Part shown: positions 22,001 to 31,719 of the stretch, one piece after another
Layout of the letters: the number at the start of each line of letters is the position of its first letter
How positions within the stretch are numbered: the first letter of the stretch is position 1
NCBI GenBank assembly: GCA_911728455.2
Contig: OU452226.1
Coordinates: forward strand, 26,617,298 to 26,681,297
DNA from: Marthasterias glacialis
Taxonomy: Eukaryota > Echinodermata > Asteroidea > Forcipulatida > Asteriidae
Direction: 5' to 3'
DNA: 64,000 bases
Program-made: the position numbers and the translations under genes
The notes under the pieces: model-generated
What the model was told of the DNA's origin: nothing
What the model saw: only the letters and a program-made list of their open reading frames with translations
The model's database searches: none

Positions 22001-24014
22001 ATCAGCAGCCTCATAGTAAAAATCAGGTGTTGGCATCATAATGCTGCTCTGTTGCATGTGGCCAGAAGGCCCATGGCCTATGAGGAGCCGGCTTAGGTGA
22101 CACCAGCGCTTTTCTGGGAAGGTTGAAGCCAGCTGGTACTTCAAAGGGTGACCGGAGTTCTTTGAGGACATTCTCCCACTCTGCAGACCCTTTCTTTATA
22201 ATGAGTTGCTCAACACTGGCTTTGCGACATCTCTTGTTTTGGTATGTACTGGACTCCAAGTTAAGAGCCAGCCGGGCACATGCGATATTGCACTCTAGAC
22301 TGATGCATAGTATTCAACTAGTGCGTATACCTGATGAGGAGTACATGCAGGAGTAATGCCTGAGGTATACGTGGGGGCATGTGATGGCATGATATTAAAC
22401 TAAGATAGAATTATTTCGCTACTTCCGATGGGAAAGGTCCCGAGTCCAGAAGTATTCAAAGTTTGAATTTCGAAATTAAACGTCTATTTTCGGCAACTTG
22501 ACGGTCCTCCTTAGCCCTGAAAACACTTAAAACCGTTGAGTGTCCGGGAGCTTCGCCCCTTGAACCCCCACTAGAATTTGTGTCTATATACTCCAACAGG
22601 GGATTCGCCAAAAAAAATTACGGTTTCAAAGCTTGCATTTCGAATATGAGTCGTCTAATGCTCGGCATTTGAGGGCCATTTTAAACCTTTAAATCACTGA
22701 AAAACCTCATGAGCGTTCGAGGGATATGCCCTCGAACCTCCTCATGTAGGTGAGTCCCATAACATTGCGCTTTTACTTTCATTTGGTAATGTCAGTCGGC
22801 AAATTTAGGCTACCCCCCCCCCCCAAAGAAAGTGCATTCGCTACGCCGATGGGTGGACAGAAACAACATGATCATGATGAAGTGGCAAACCCAGCAACAG
22901 ATGTAGATATGATATCCGAGCCCGACGATGATGGAGCAGATGTTCCCCAAGAATCTACCAGTACAGGAAGTTCTGAGACTACTATAGTCACATGGATACT
23001 GAGATTTGTGTGGGACAATGGATTGTGGTTGAATATGATGGAGACCACTTGCCCGGTGAAGTTACTATGGAGTTTCTGTTATACACATGGAAATTCATGT
23101 TACTGGAAGTGGCCTAAAAAAGGGATGATAAAACATTCTATTTGCAAAATCAAATGATCAAAAAAGTGAAGAAACCTATTATGGCCGACAACCGTGGACT
23201 TTACAAGTTTCTTGCACAGATTTACGCTGCATGTAAATGACATTGTAAGAACTTTGACTTCATCTTGCGGTATCAATTGTTGAAAGTTCATTCCAACTGA
23301 TCAAAGCCGTAGTGCAAACTATATATTGCAAATGTACTTTATGCTGTTACGTACATTTTTTTGTGTAAATTTGTTATTTTTACCTAGATAGATGTATTTG
23401 ATCACTTTGTAAATGGCCGGAAAAACTGTAGCACGAGTTACCGATGTTCAAAGCTGGTTTAGGTATAGAACTCCAATGCGGGAGAGCAAACGGCGTCGCC
23501 TAGTTGTGAAGTGGCTCCCAAATTATAGCCCTGACCGAGAAAGTTCGCAGAACAAATAAGTGTCAGGAAAATTGATAAATGGAGTAGTATCAAAATGAAA
23601 AGTTGAAGCAGTGCTTACCAAATATTATAAGATGGCGATTTTTCGACCCTTCATACTGGGTCTTCTTCTAGGCTAGTATGGTGGTTCGAATGCAAGTACA
23701 TTTTTAGTAGTAATGGCTTCGCATTTCGACCCTAGCAGAGTCTTTGCTAGGGTCGGAGAGAAGATATTTTACTTTTTAAGAATCAAAAGATATGTACATA
23801 AAGTTTATGTGTGACTTCATCTGTCTTTTATCGTATAAATATTTTCTCATTTAAAGATTGGCAAATATTCAACTTAGAGGGCAGCCTTTTCAAGTGGGCC
23901 AATGAGAACAGGGCGATTGTAGACCAGCAGGGCCAGCCAACTAACTACATTCATCCTTTCAACAGCTTTTGGGGAAGGTTGATCGATAGAGAAAGGTGGA
24001 AGTCTACGCCTTGA
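18888..24014 (+). CDS. Rhodanese-like domain protein, four exons (start not found)
   Basis: Exons 18888-19058, 19373-19487, 21678-21794 and 23857-24014 join in one frame through GT-AG introns and end at TGA. The joined protein of about 187 residues is a single rhodanese-like domain: LILIDSRPEEEYTVSHI early, the active-site loop YCSVGYRSS (Cys-x4-Arg, with Cys in the thiol position) in the middle, then VFNLEGS-like sequence, read as IFNLEGSLFKWANENR, and PFNSFWGRLI at the end. Such single-domain proteins hold a persulfide on the loop Cys and move sulfane sulfur; the substrate is not known from sequence. A start codon may lie upstream, or Met at codon 7 (GIGMKAT) may serve. The last intron holds a LINE tail and another pseudogene. 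Confidence 0.75.
19373..19487 (+). CDS. Rhodanese-like exon: DSRPEEEY segment
   Basis: Acceptor TTGTAG, donor GTAAGT, 115 bp. It encodes DSRPEEEYTVSHIAKGIRVD and more, the conserved acidic turn plus HI motif before the active-site loop. One base carries over. Confidence 0.8.
19640..19850 (+). mobile_element. tRNA-derived SINE, copy
   Basis: Contains GAGGGTTCGAATGCCAC, a good B-box, then a tail with CCACAGGACTCCGG and GATGCAAAAATTAACATC. The head is partly lost. It lies in an intron of the rhodanese-like gene. Confidence 0.6.
19862..20095 (+). mobile_element. tRNA-derived SINE, better copy
   Basis: A-box-like GTAGTCTAGTTGCTAAGAC and B-box GGGTTCGAATTCC are spaced as in a tRNA. A shared tail follows (TTCACAGGATTCTGGGAAAG, then CAGTGCTTAACACACATC and AATGCAAAAAATTAACATC). 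Same family as the copies at 7.0, 19.6, 27.3 and 39.0 kb. Confidence 0.65.
20222..20455 (+). repeat. Dispersed repeat, plus copy
   Basis: The reverse complement recurs at 63083-63260. Shared blocks include GGTTTGCGGTAACACC, GCTATATACAGTAGATTGTT and TTCTGAAAAGAATTGTCCT. Preceded by a C-run at about 20226-20238. Confidence 0.65.
20728..20872 (+). repeat. Dispersed repeat with TTAGGG-like core, copy 2
   Basis: Order as in the copy at 6786-6935: CTATGTTCCAACACTCC, a core AGGGTTAGGGTTTGGGTTAG, then AACACGTAGGTGTGTAACT. Confidence 0.5.
21058..21305. mobile_element. TIR MITE, about 250 bp
   Basis: Left GCTTTCACACTACAAGCATT faces right TAGCTCTCTAGTGTGAAAC as imperfect inverted ends; TTCCCAGGAAA and TTTCCTGGGAA also face each other. 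No coding capacity. Confidence 0.5.
21678..21794 (+). CDS. Rhodanese-like exon: active-site loop
   Basis: Acceptor ATTTTAG, donor GTAACT, 117 bp. It encodes the strand IVVVYCSVGYRSSTLAEKLQ; the Cys-Ser-Val-Gly-Tyr-Arg loop is an intact six-residue rhodanese active site. Confidence 0.85.
21880..22260 (-). pseudogene. LINE reverse-transcriptase C-terminal remnant
   Basis: On the minus strand, LSRLLIGHGPSGHMQQ, then ADQSARHIFNKCPI and LASCDPTATRWLSDLDSVLHT. This matches the zinc-binding tail of non-LTR retrotransposon polyproteins (the DQTAEHIL-x-CP pattern). Frame changes occur near 22130. Lies in the last intron of the rhodanese-like gene. Confidence 0.45.
22330..22790. other. Noncoding transposon-like debris
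   Basis: Contains GGGAGCTTCGCCCCTTGAAC and GGGATATGCCCTCGAACC, imperfect palindromes typical of DNA-transposon ends, but no element boundaries could be set. Confidence 0.3.
22800..23240 (+). pseudogene. Frameshifted fragment of a multicopy uncharacterised gene
   Basis: One frame gives DVPQESTSTGSSETT. A shifted frame gives VGQWIVVEYDGDHLPGEV, then another gives GNSCYWKWPKKG and a fourth NRGLYKFLAQIYAACK with a stop. Together they form the GQWVVVxYDGxxFPG to WxWPxKxD module seen in many transposon-associated animal proteins. At least two frameshifts make it dead. Confidence 0.45.
23712..23755 (-). repeat. Penelope-type tail motif, reversed
   Basis: On the minus strand CCCTAGCAAAGACTCTGCTA runs on to GGGTCGAAATGCG. 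It carries GAAAT in place of GAAAC and an extended hairpin CCTAGCA / TGCTAGG. An isolated end without an element body. Confidence 0.4.
23857..24014 (+). CDS. Rhodanese-like terminal exon
   Basis: Acceptor TTTAAAG, then 158 bp to TGA. Contains NLEGSLFKWANENRAIVD and HPFNSFWGRL, the conserved C-terminal part of this eukaryotic rhodanese-like subgroup. Confidence 0.75.
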
Positions 24015-24079
24015 CACTTTTGGTTTCAGAAGAGAACAATTTATCAGGAAGAAATTGAATATCTTTGTAAAACTGAAAT

Positions 24080-24200
24080 ACTGTATAAAGCCTGGTTCAT
24101 ACTCCATTCAAATACGAATGCGAAGCGAATTTGCGCCCTTTTCGCCGTGGGTTCAACTTCCGGTGCGCAAATTCGCCCTTCAACCGGAATTATAGTGAAC
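24080..24200. mobile_element. MITE end, GGTTCATACT type
   Basis: AAGCCTGGTTCATACTCCAT is followed by CGAATGCGAAGCGAATTTGC and its inverted match GTGCGCAAATTCGC. A related start (AAGCCCGGTTCATACTTCAC) occurs at 53359. Lies just after the rhodanese-like stop. Confidence 0.4.
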
Positions 24201-24409
24201 AGAACCTTCAACATCAGAATTCAAGGTAACTTTAGTAGAACAGTTTAACTAGCGTAATTGCTACCTCCATTGTCTGCACGCGATAAAGATTCTGCGTCTA
24301 TCACATTTTGTGGAAGGCCACATTGCATTATGCTAATTCTAATAAGCATATACCTGGCAGAAATCTGCCAGGTATATGCAAATTTTAATTACCTGCTACT
24401 GGTCCCCAT

Positions 24410-24697
24410 AGACCTTTCTATTGTTGATAAACAAACCACGCCGGTTGGCATGGACGGCCAAATGTAGCGAAACATTTAAGTCTTGTTGACAGATGTTGTG
24501 ACCAAATTCAACATTTTTGCAACTTTCTATTTAAAGGAAATACATCCCATTATTGGTTGTTTTTTCCAACAAATTTTGAACAATTTGTGAATATTTGTGT
24601 AACATTTTCGCAAAAATGTGATTATCGCTCATTGCTTTCGTTCATGGCTCCCCGTAGTTTTCCCATCTTGGGTTGGTAAAAACTCGTGCTGTGACGT
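24410..24697 (+). repeat. 280-bp dispersed family, copy 1
   Basis: Shares order and most bases with 41112-41397 and 52415-52685: GACCTTTCTATTGTTGATAA, GGTTGGCATGGACGGCCAAA, GTTGTGACCAAATTC, CCCATTATTGGTTG, ATTTGTGTAACATT, and ATGGCTCCCCGTAGTTTTCC. No coding capacity; no clear tRNA boxes. Confidence 0.75.
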
Positions 24698-24779
24698 TGC
24701 GAAAGAAAGGTTTATATTCAGTCATAACGAAACGATGTAGGGACCGGGAACCAGTCTACACTTACCACAAATTGTCACC

Positions 24780-25215
24780 GGTAGGTGGCACCACACTAAA
24801 TAGGCTCCCATAACAGTAACCAATGCTAAATGATAAATATTCAAAAATACTCAAAAAATACTTAAAAGTCTCTCTGCCTCCAGAAAACAAATCAAGTTTT
24901 TTTTGACAACTGAACTTCATCTTTCTTTTCAATTTTTAGTAGATTGGCTGTTGAGAATTTTTGCTAGACAGACCCAAAATAAATACACCCCTGAACGAGT
25001 AAACTGGCCAGAGTTCATCTTGAAAAAAATGACCCTACACTGTTTTGCAAAATAGGACCATTTTCAGAGGGCCAGCAGTCTACCCAAATTGGTCCAGGGT
25101 GAAAGTCAATAATCCCAGGGGCACAATGTTGGACCGTTTTTTCAACAATCCATAGGACCTTCAAATATTTGATTTACAGAAAAAGTTTGGATTTCTCTCT
25201 ATTTAGTGTAGTGCA
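24780..25215 (-). repeat. Dispersed repeat family of about 450 bp, minus copy
   Basis: Reverse-complement partner of 15795-16275, with the same block order and both ends (GGCACCACACTAAATAGG and TCTCTCTATTTAGTGTAG). Confidence 0.7.
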
Positions 25216-26814
25216 TCCATATATTCGCGGGGTTGATAGCAGTTCGTGTAGATATGGCACCATGAGGGTGGAGTTTAGACTACAGAATAGAATCATCTTG
25301 CACAAAGACTAGGTCTTGTGTGATATTAGTTTTAAGAATACTTTGTAAGAATAATAGACAAATTTTTAAGCTAGAGTTCAGTCAATGACATTTGGAAATG
25401 TTTGTTTAAAAAAAAAAGTCAAACTTGGAATTTCCTCTTTTTCAAGTCTGAAAAGTATCATCTTATAAATTGATGTAATTAGAAACTTTCTGATGGAGAC
25501 TGAGAATCTATTGAGGATTTTGGTTATAGTGTGAAAAAAATTGAGTTTGAGAAATTTACAGTTTCATTAATTAATATGATGGTATATTTGTCGCTCACGT
25601 TTTGGTTGTGTTAAGATCTTAAAAAAAAAGAGATCCCAAATGAAACAAACCGAAATTACTTTCTAAAAGATCGTCTCGTCTGGCACTGAGGGAGAAAGGC
25701 GACTTTTTTCACGTTGTATGTGTGTACGAAAACATCTACATAATCTTTTCGTGCCATGAAAACGGCCCTCGGTTAATGGGGACGACTCTGCGTCTTTATA
25801 CTATTAATGTATTTATTGATGTTAATGCTTTATTAAACAAACTAATGCTTATGTTTAAAGATTGATCAAACAAAATGCAGTTTTCAATAAAAAAAATGTT
25901 AGTGAAATGTGTCATATTTATTCTAAAAATGTGGATGATATATGTCATCATGTGTAAAATTGTGCTGTTCCTGTCCCTTCACCAGAAAAATCAACTTTCT
26001 GTGATAACACTGAACAATGAGTCAAACAATGTGCCACAAAACAGTAAGTTTACAATCCGATGACGGTTTGCAGTGATGCATGTATGGTTTGTCTCATTAT
26101 ACCTTTATCATACAAAGCTTCAATTCATTTTAAATCAAAATTACAATCCTTCACAATATATAAATTGGTACCATGACGTAGGTCAGGAAGTAGAAAGTCG
26201 GTCGTTGTCAATTAGGATGAGTTGATTGTACCTTTACATAAGCAGCATTTGTTTTGTTTTGAAATTAATATTTTCTTTTTAAAACAGGATAATAAAATGA
26301 TAGGCTGTTTGGTGTTAACATGGCAGACTGAAATGAGAGTAATTAAAATGCAGAAAACTAATTATACTGTTTAATGAGCGTATAGACAAAAGCCTTTGTT
26401 GTTTTTCGAGGAAATGAGTGTCGGTGTTTTAGAAAGGAAGAAGGGTATCCATTTTGTGTTATCATGCTTCAATTCAAGATGGCTGCCAATATGGCCAGCA
26501 AAAGCGATCAAATTAGCGAAACATTGTATATCAACCCAAAAATGTGATAAAGGCATAAGTGAAGTGATTAGATCTGTTGTTCATACTCTCATAGCATTTT
26601 GTTTTGCTACCATGCACCGAATTCCAGATGGCCACAAAATGGCCACCAAAATAGTTGGCAAAATGACCACATAAATGGTTGGCAAAATGGCTGCCAATAT
26701 TTGTCAAATTTGAAGGGAAAACATTAAGAAAATATGCCCATTCCTGTAATAAGTCTTGAGGTATCTCAAATTAAATCACAAGTATAACCAATAAAAAGTA
26801 CTACATGTATACCA
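25216..26814. other. Noncoding, AT-rich; ATGGC-rich patch
   Basis: No supported exon. At 26477-26705 the words AAGATGGCTGCCAATATGGC, AGATGGCCACAAAATGGCCA and AGTTGGCAAAATG recur irregularly, a degenerate short tandem region. Confidence 0.45.
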
Positions 26815-28100
26815 TTAGTCTCCCACTTTGATTATGGCAGAGGCCCTACGTGTACCATACTCACTGTCATACATGTAGTTGTCAAGACCGAAACAGTCCA
26901 AGTCCTCCTCTCCATCGATGTCGGTGTCTTTATCATCCAAAGTTTTGTCTTGAGTAACTTCAGCCAAGATGTATTTAAGACGGGACGGCAAGACGGGTCC
27001 TTCTGACCACACTGGCTCAATGAAGTCTCGGTATCGGGTCCATCTATGTTCTGTAGGAGGTGGCATTTCCTGAATGGGCACTTCTGACCTCTTCCACTGC
27101 GCTGCCCTGTAATTGGCACACTTTCCCGACGTAGCCTCTCTTGACTTTTGATGCATAAAACATACACAGTGGAAAAGACTATCTGGTTTGCGAGATAGCT
27201 GATCCAGCAACTTCAGACAAATGTCCTTGAATGTCAATGAGAGGTATTTCAAAGTATACAAGTGGGCATTGCCATCTTCATTGAAAAAGTTAGATATGGA
27301 TGTTAATATTTGCATCGGGGAATGAATATCAATTTCAGTTTGCCTTATGTATGATAATGCTTTCGAGTCCTGTGGAAAAAAAAATCCACAGGCAACTCGG
27401 GTGGGATTCATTGAAAAAGGTTTCTCAAGGATTGTGCAGATTGGCAGTTCAGCATCAGGCACACCGCTGGTCAGATGTCACCATGTAGCTTTCCGTACCC
27501 AACAGTAAGGTACTGGAGGGATCGAATACGTCATCAGCTCTTCGATGCCAATAGGCTGAGACAGAAGTTGTGATTTGACCAGTATTTGGAATTCCACATC
27601 TCCCTGCTCCCGGTACTTCGTTGTACTGCTGCTTCACTTTGTTTCACCTCTGATGGTAGTTTTTCACGGTGCTGTGTCATTACTCATTCCAGTCATCTCA
27701 AGAGTGGCTTGGTAATACTAATGCTCTGAGGTTGTGTTAATCCATCAATATGCGCCACAGTTCTCTATAATTCCAGTAAGCCCTGCTCCTCCAGCACCAC
27801 ATCGAAACTTGGCAAACTTCATGAACGTTTCTTACATGGTCTTATCGACCGACAGCACATCAATTACCAGGTATGAGAGCGGGCGACACTTATAGCTCCC
27901 TTTTCCAGAAGCTGAGTGGCACCAGGATGGCTGACTTTGATGTGCGGAAAACATCAAACCAGGCGAGGTATCTGGAGTATTTCATACCTTCAAATGCAAA
28001 GAATAGATCAGCCATAATGCACATGTGGTACAATTTGAAGTTATTGGTCTTGACCGCATGCAGCATGAACACCCGACGAGCAAAATCCAGGAAAAGTATA
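26815..28100 (-). pseudogene. Decayed multicopy transposon-associated gene
   Basis: Minus-strand pieces in order: KTNNFKLYHMCIMADLFFAF and RYLAWFDVF (28072-27900), LEKGAISVARS (about 27910-27870), FAKFRCGAGGAGLTGI-like bases near 27800, then a 215-aa open stretch (27462-26815) with SLFHCVCFMHQKSREATSGK and HRWTRYRDFIEPVW ending ASAIIKVGD. This pattern matches a multicopy uncharacterised family common in marine invertebrates. Several frameshifts and stops between the pieces, and a SINE inserted at about 27295-27420, show it is dead. Confidence 0.5.
27295..27420 (-). mobile_element. SINE tail inserted in the pseudogene
   Basis: Minus strand reads CCACAGGACTCGAAAGCAT, then CCCCGATGCAAATATTAACA, the tail of the SINE family seen at 19.6-20.1 and 39.0 kb. 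It supplies part of the otherwise open 215-aa frame. Confidence 0.5.
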
Positions 28101-28363
28101 TCTGTTTTGCCAAGATCTAGATCCTAGATCTAGATCTAGATGCCTAGATCCTAGGTAATCGTTGACTCCTGTAGTGCCTCTGGTGTCCCGCATTGCATAT
28201 TCTTATGAGAGTATTAACTGCCGTAGGCGTTTGTTGAGCTGCGAGTAGCTGCAAGAAGTAGCCGTTCTAATACTTTACTGCCTTGAGGCATCAGAGAGAC
28301 GTGATGTAGGCTTTTTCAACTGCTGCCATTTAAAGACTTCCTGGCTCTGCAGATGACATTTTT
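28101..28363. other. Spacer with a CTAGAT tandem
   Basis: At 28110-28155 AGATCTAGATCCTAGATCTA and neighbours form a short palindromic tandem. Nothing else seen. Confidence 0.5.
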
Positions 28364-30035
28364 GTGTACATTGGATTCCAGAAACAGTGGAATTTGGATG
28401 CTGTATTTATAACCGAGACATGGCTTAGAATCAATGATGAAGTTGTGGTTGGCGAATTAACCTCTCCGGGATATTTCAGTGCCACTACATTTGAACATGC
28501 ACTCATATCTGATAAACAACGGAAGGTTATTTATGAACTTGTGTACAGACTCCCTCCATCCCCCCAAAACGGTTTGAAAACATCGGACTTTCTAAGTGAT
28601 TTGAACGACTTTCTTATCCACGTCAACTGTTTCAGCAGTAAAGTTAAATTGTTTGGCGACTTTAATGTCCGTGTGAATACATGTACATCAAATAAACCTG
28701 ATGTCAAGCATTTCCTTTCATTAATTGAAAGTGCTGGTTGTCACCAATATATATCTGGCCCTATACACATAAACATGGACACACGTTAGACTTGATTGTT
28801 TCACTTCCTGAAGATGGTCTGATCAAAGATGTTAGTATCGACACTTGCCTATCTGACAATCATGTCATCTTATGCTCACTTTGTTTAAACATGCCCGATG
28901 ATGCTATGGAAGTTAGAGCTACTCGTAATTTCCGTGACATCAACCACGAATTACTGAATTAAAAAAATGGCGGTACATTTTAATTTCACCCAACCATTGA
29001 TAAATTTGCTTCCCAGTACCATCAGACCATAACTGAAGCTCTCGATACTTTTGCTCCAATCTCACATCCATAAAGCATAAGAGCAAGTCCGAGGCCCATC
29101 ATGAGTTGTACATCGAACAGCACAATTAAGCTTGTTAATTCAATGATTAATGATGCTAAGGTTGCTCATTACAAAGCCCACCTGGAACATGCTGATGCAA
29201 AAACTGTGTTCAATTTAGTAAACACACTGTTAAACAAAAATAAGGTTTTGCCAAACCGTACGCTCACAAAACAATGGTAAAATAAATATAGGTAAACAAA
29301 AACATGTAAAATATTACATATTTTAAGTAATATTTTACCGAAATAAGCAACACAACTATTTTAAAATGACTTGTTTTCAATGTAATTTCATTACTTTACG
29401 CGAGTTGTGTAGCCTCGGTAACGGTTTTACCATGACCACATAAGTTTTGCATATTTTTACGTAAGATTTACTAGTTTTCGGTAAAAATTAACTAGCTTGA
29501 TGAGTAAAATCACCATGTGCTCACCTGCAACCTCTCAAATAGGTACGATTTTAACCAAGCTGTGTAATGTTTAAAGTTCTGTGTTTAGTTCTGTAATCTC
29601 TGAAAACTGTAAATATCCATAATGATCTGAATCTAGAACAGACTAAACTCAATAATGGTGCAGATGTACATGTTCCTGTAGATGATATTGTGTCATGTCA
29701 ACTTTCTCAATTTGATTATGCAAATGAAAACGATGTTGTAGATCTTATCAATAAGTCGGCTACCAAAAGTTGTCTTCTTGATCCAATACCCACATGGTAT
29801 ATCAAGGAACATTTGCATGTTTTTGCTCCTGTCATCAAAATAATGTATATTAAACTTTTAACTCTCCACAGGGGTCTTTCCCGAGACACTCAAGCAAACC
29901 ATCATAAACCCAATAATTAAGAAACAAAATGTGGATGCAGATGTCTTGAAAAACTATCGTCCAGTGGCAAATATTCCCTTTATTTCCGAATTGATTGAGA
30001 AACATTTTTTCAAATGTATTGATGAAATAGCGGTA
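28364..30035 (+). pseudogene. Decayed CR1/Jockey-type LINE, endonuclease and RT pieces
   Basis: 28364-28789 encodes DAVFITETWLRINDEV and LFGDFNVRVN (the GDFN metal site) of an APE-type endonuclease. A shift gives HTLDLIVSLPEDG and SDNHVILCSL, where the SDH motif reads SDN. After a gap, 29640-30030 encodes ATKSCLLDPIPTWYIKEHL, then in a new frame GVFPETLKQTIINPIIKKQN and LKNYRPVANIPFISELIEK of the RT fingers. The rest of RT is missing. At 29275-29545 an AT-rich block with GTAAAATATTAC palindromes interrupts it. Confidence 0.7.
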
Positions 30036-30069
30036 TATAAATGCCTTTTGTTTTATATTTTATTGTATG

Positions 30070-31260
30070 TGATTCTTGTATACTGCTAGCCTTTATACAA
30101 GGCACTTGCGGCTGCCTGGATGCGTATTTTTTTCCCCAGGAAAGATGAGGCCACTTAGCATAAATGGGCGTGTTTGCCCACTTATGATGATGGCCCTGCC
30201 TGTACGATTTATACAGAGTCGATAGCTCTCGCGCACATCTTAAATTGTTTAGAAGGCTCTTAATGCCTGATGAGCTTTATTGTGTAGGTTTTGAAGTTTT
30301 TATTGCTGATCCTTTAAACACTCTGCCACATCCTCTCTATTATTTCCTTTAAGCAGTATCCTGATTTTGCATGGGTGTGAAGTTTCTTGCAAGTGCTTTT
30401 GTGACTAAGTTTTAAAACGTTTTGTAATTGGTGACATGTTTTAATTTATTTCATACACATGTGTACAGTAATGTATGCATCTTTCTTTTTAAACCTACAT
30501 GTTTAATGCAAGAATGTTCTTTTTAGTAGTTTGCAATTGGCACTGTGTTGGTTTTATAGGAGAAACCTTTTTTTTTTTAACATAAAACGTTTTTTTCAGC
30601 TATCTTTTCTAAACTTTCAACTTTTCAAGTAACTTTTAGATTTGAGTTATTCTGGATTCGAAGGAATTGTTGTTTTGTTAAATCACAGTATTACCAATCA
30701 GAGTTAACACAGTAAAGTGATTGGTTTTTGCACCTGAACTGTTGCAGAAAAACAAATTGCATTTTCAGGTTCTGTTGTTAAAAAAATTGTTGCTTGACTT
30801 GTCCCAATTTAATCCTAGAAAAGTTATAACTTTATCATTAGATATCTTTGTTATTGTTATTTGGTGAACCAGTTTCCAAGTTAAAATACACAAACAGGTG
30901 ACAATCGTATAAAGTATAAACACAAGTGTCAATGTTATATCTGCAAAGTTGATAAATGTTGGGCAGTCATTTTGAATAATATATACGACTCCAATGACTT
31001 CACTTGGTTAAGTCGCTGCTAAACAGATCTTGCAATTACTTCCTTCTCCCTGTTAGTGTTGGTTAACTCTAACCTCAAGTCACTGGCTTATGGCGCAGCT
31101 TTGTGTTACTAGTTGCCTGTGGCAAGGGTGTGAAATGCGCACACGCAAAGACTGAGTTGGGCAGAAAACACGCCCATTTTTTTATGCTAAGTGCCCTCAT
31201 CTTTCCAGGAAAGGAAAACGCTGTCCGCGTAGTGTACAACATGAATAGCGCCACCACCGG
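30070..31260. mobile_element. Inverted-repeat-bounded segment, about 1.2 kb
   Basis: GAAAGATGAGGCCACTTAGC (30140-30159, then ATAAATGGGCGTGTTTGCCC) faces GGGCAGAAAACACGCCCAT and GCTAAGTGCCCTCATCTTTCC at 31158-31207. Weaker pairing extends outwards. The interior has no coding capacity. It may be a non-autonomous DNA transposon; no target duplication could be fixed. Confidence 0.4.
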
Positions 31261-31450
31261 TAAATACGAAAAAAGACTAGTGTGTCTTAACCAGTTCGTT
31301 ACGTTTTTCATTACTTTTGCCTATCAATTTTGGTAGGAGAAATTGTATGCACAATGCACAATTTATTTGCATAATGCATAACCTTCATTTGCAGTTGCCC
31401 AATGGACAATCAGAGTTTTACCATGAAGTAACAAGAAAAACTAGACATGA

Positions 31451-31472
31451 AGTGTTTGTAGATACAAACACT
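31451..31472 (+). repeat. Header hairpin 1
   Basis: AGTGTTTGTA-GA-TACAAACACT, ten paired bases with a two-base turn, followed by AAGTGTTCGGG. Confidence 0.7.
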
Positions 31473-31719
31473 AAGTGTTCGGGTTATGAAGGGAAATATG
31501 ATTTGTCATTATTTTAAGAGAGATTTTAATGGAGCACTTTTCAGTAAAGTTTTGTGCAAGTAGGGCTTTATATTATTATGTTATAAAAGTTCAAAGCGGA
31601 AGGCAATGTCAACTTGTAGGATTGTTAACTACCTTCAAAAAAGGACCTTCTCTAATCTCGGTATTTTGTGAAAGAATCATGTCCCTAGCTTTTACCATTT
31701 TTAAATGAGGAGCTATAAC

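Noticed and set aside
22750..23157. 135-aa frame as an intact gene
   Set aside because: Its conserved module continues in other frames, showing frameshifts; treated as a pseudogene.
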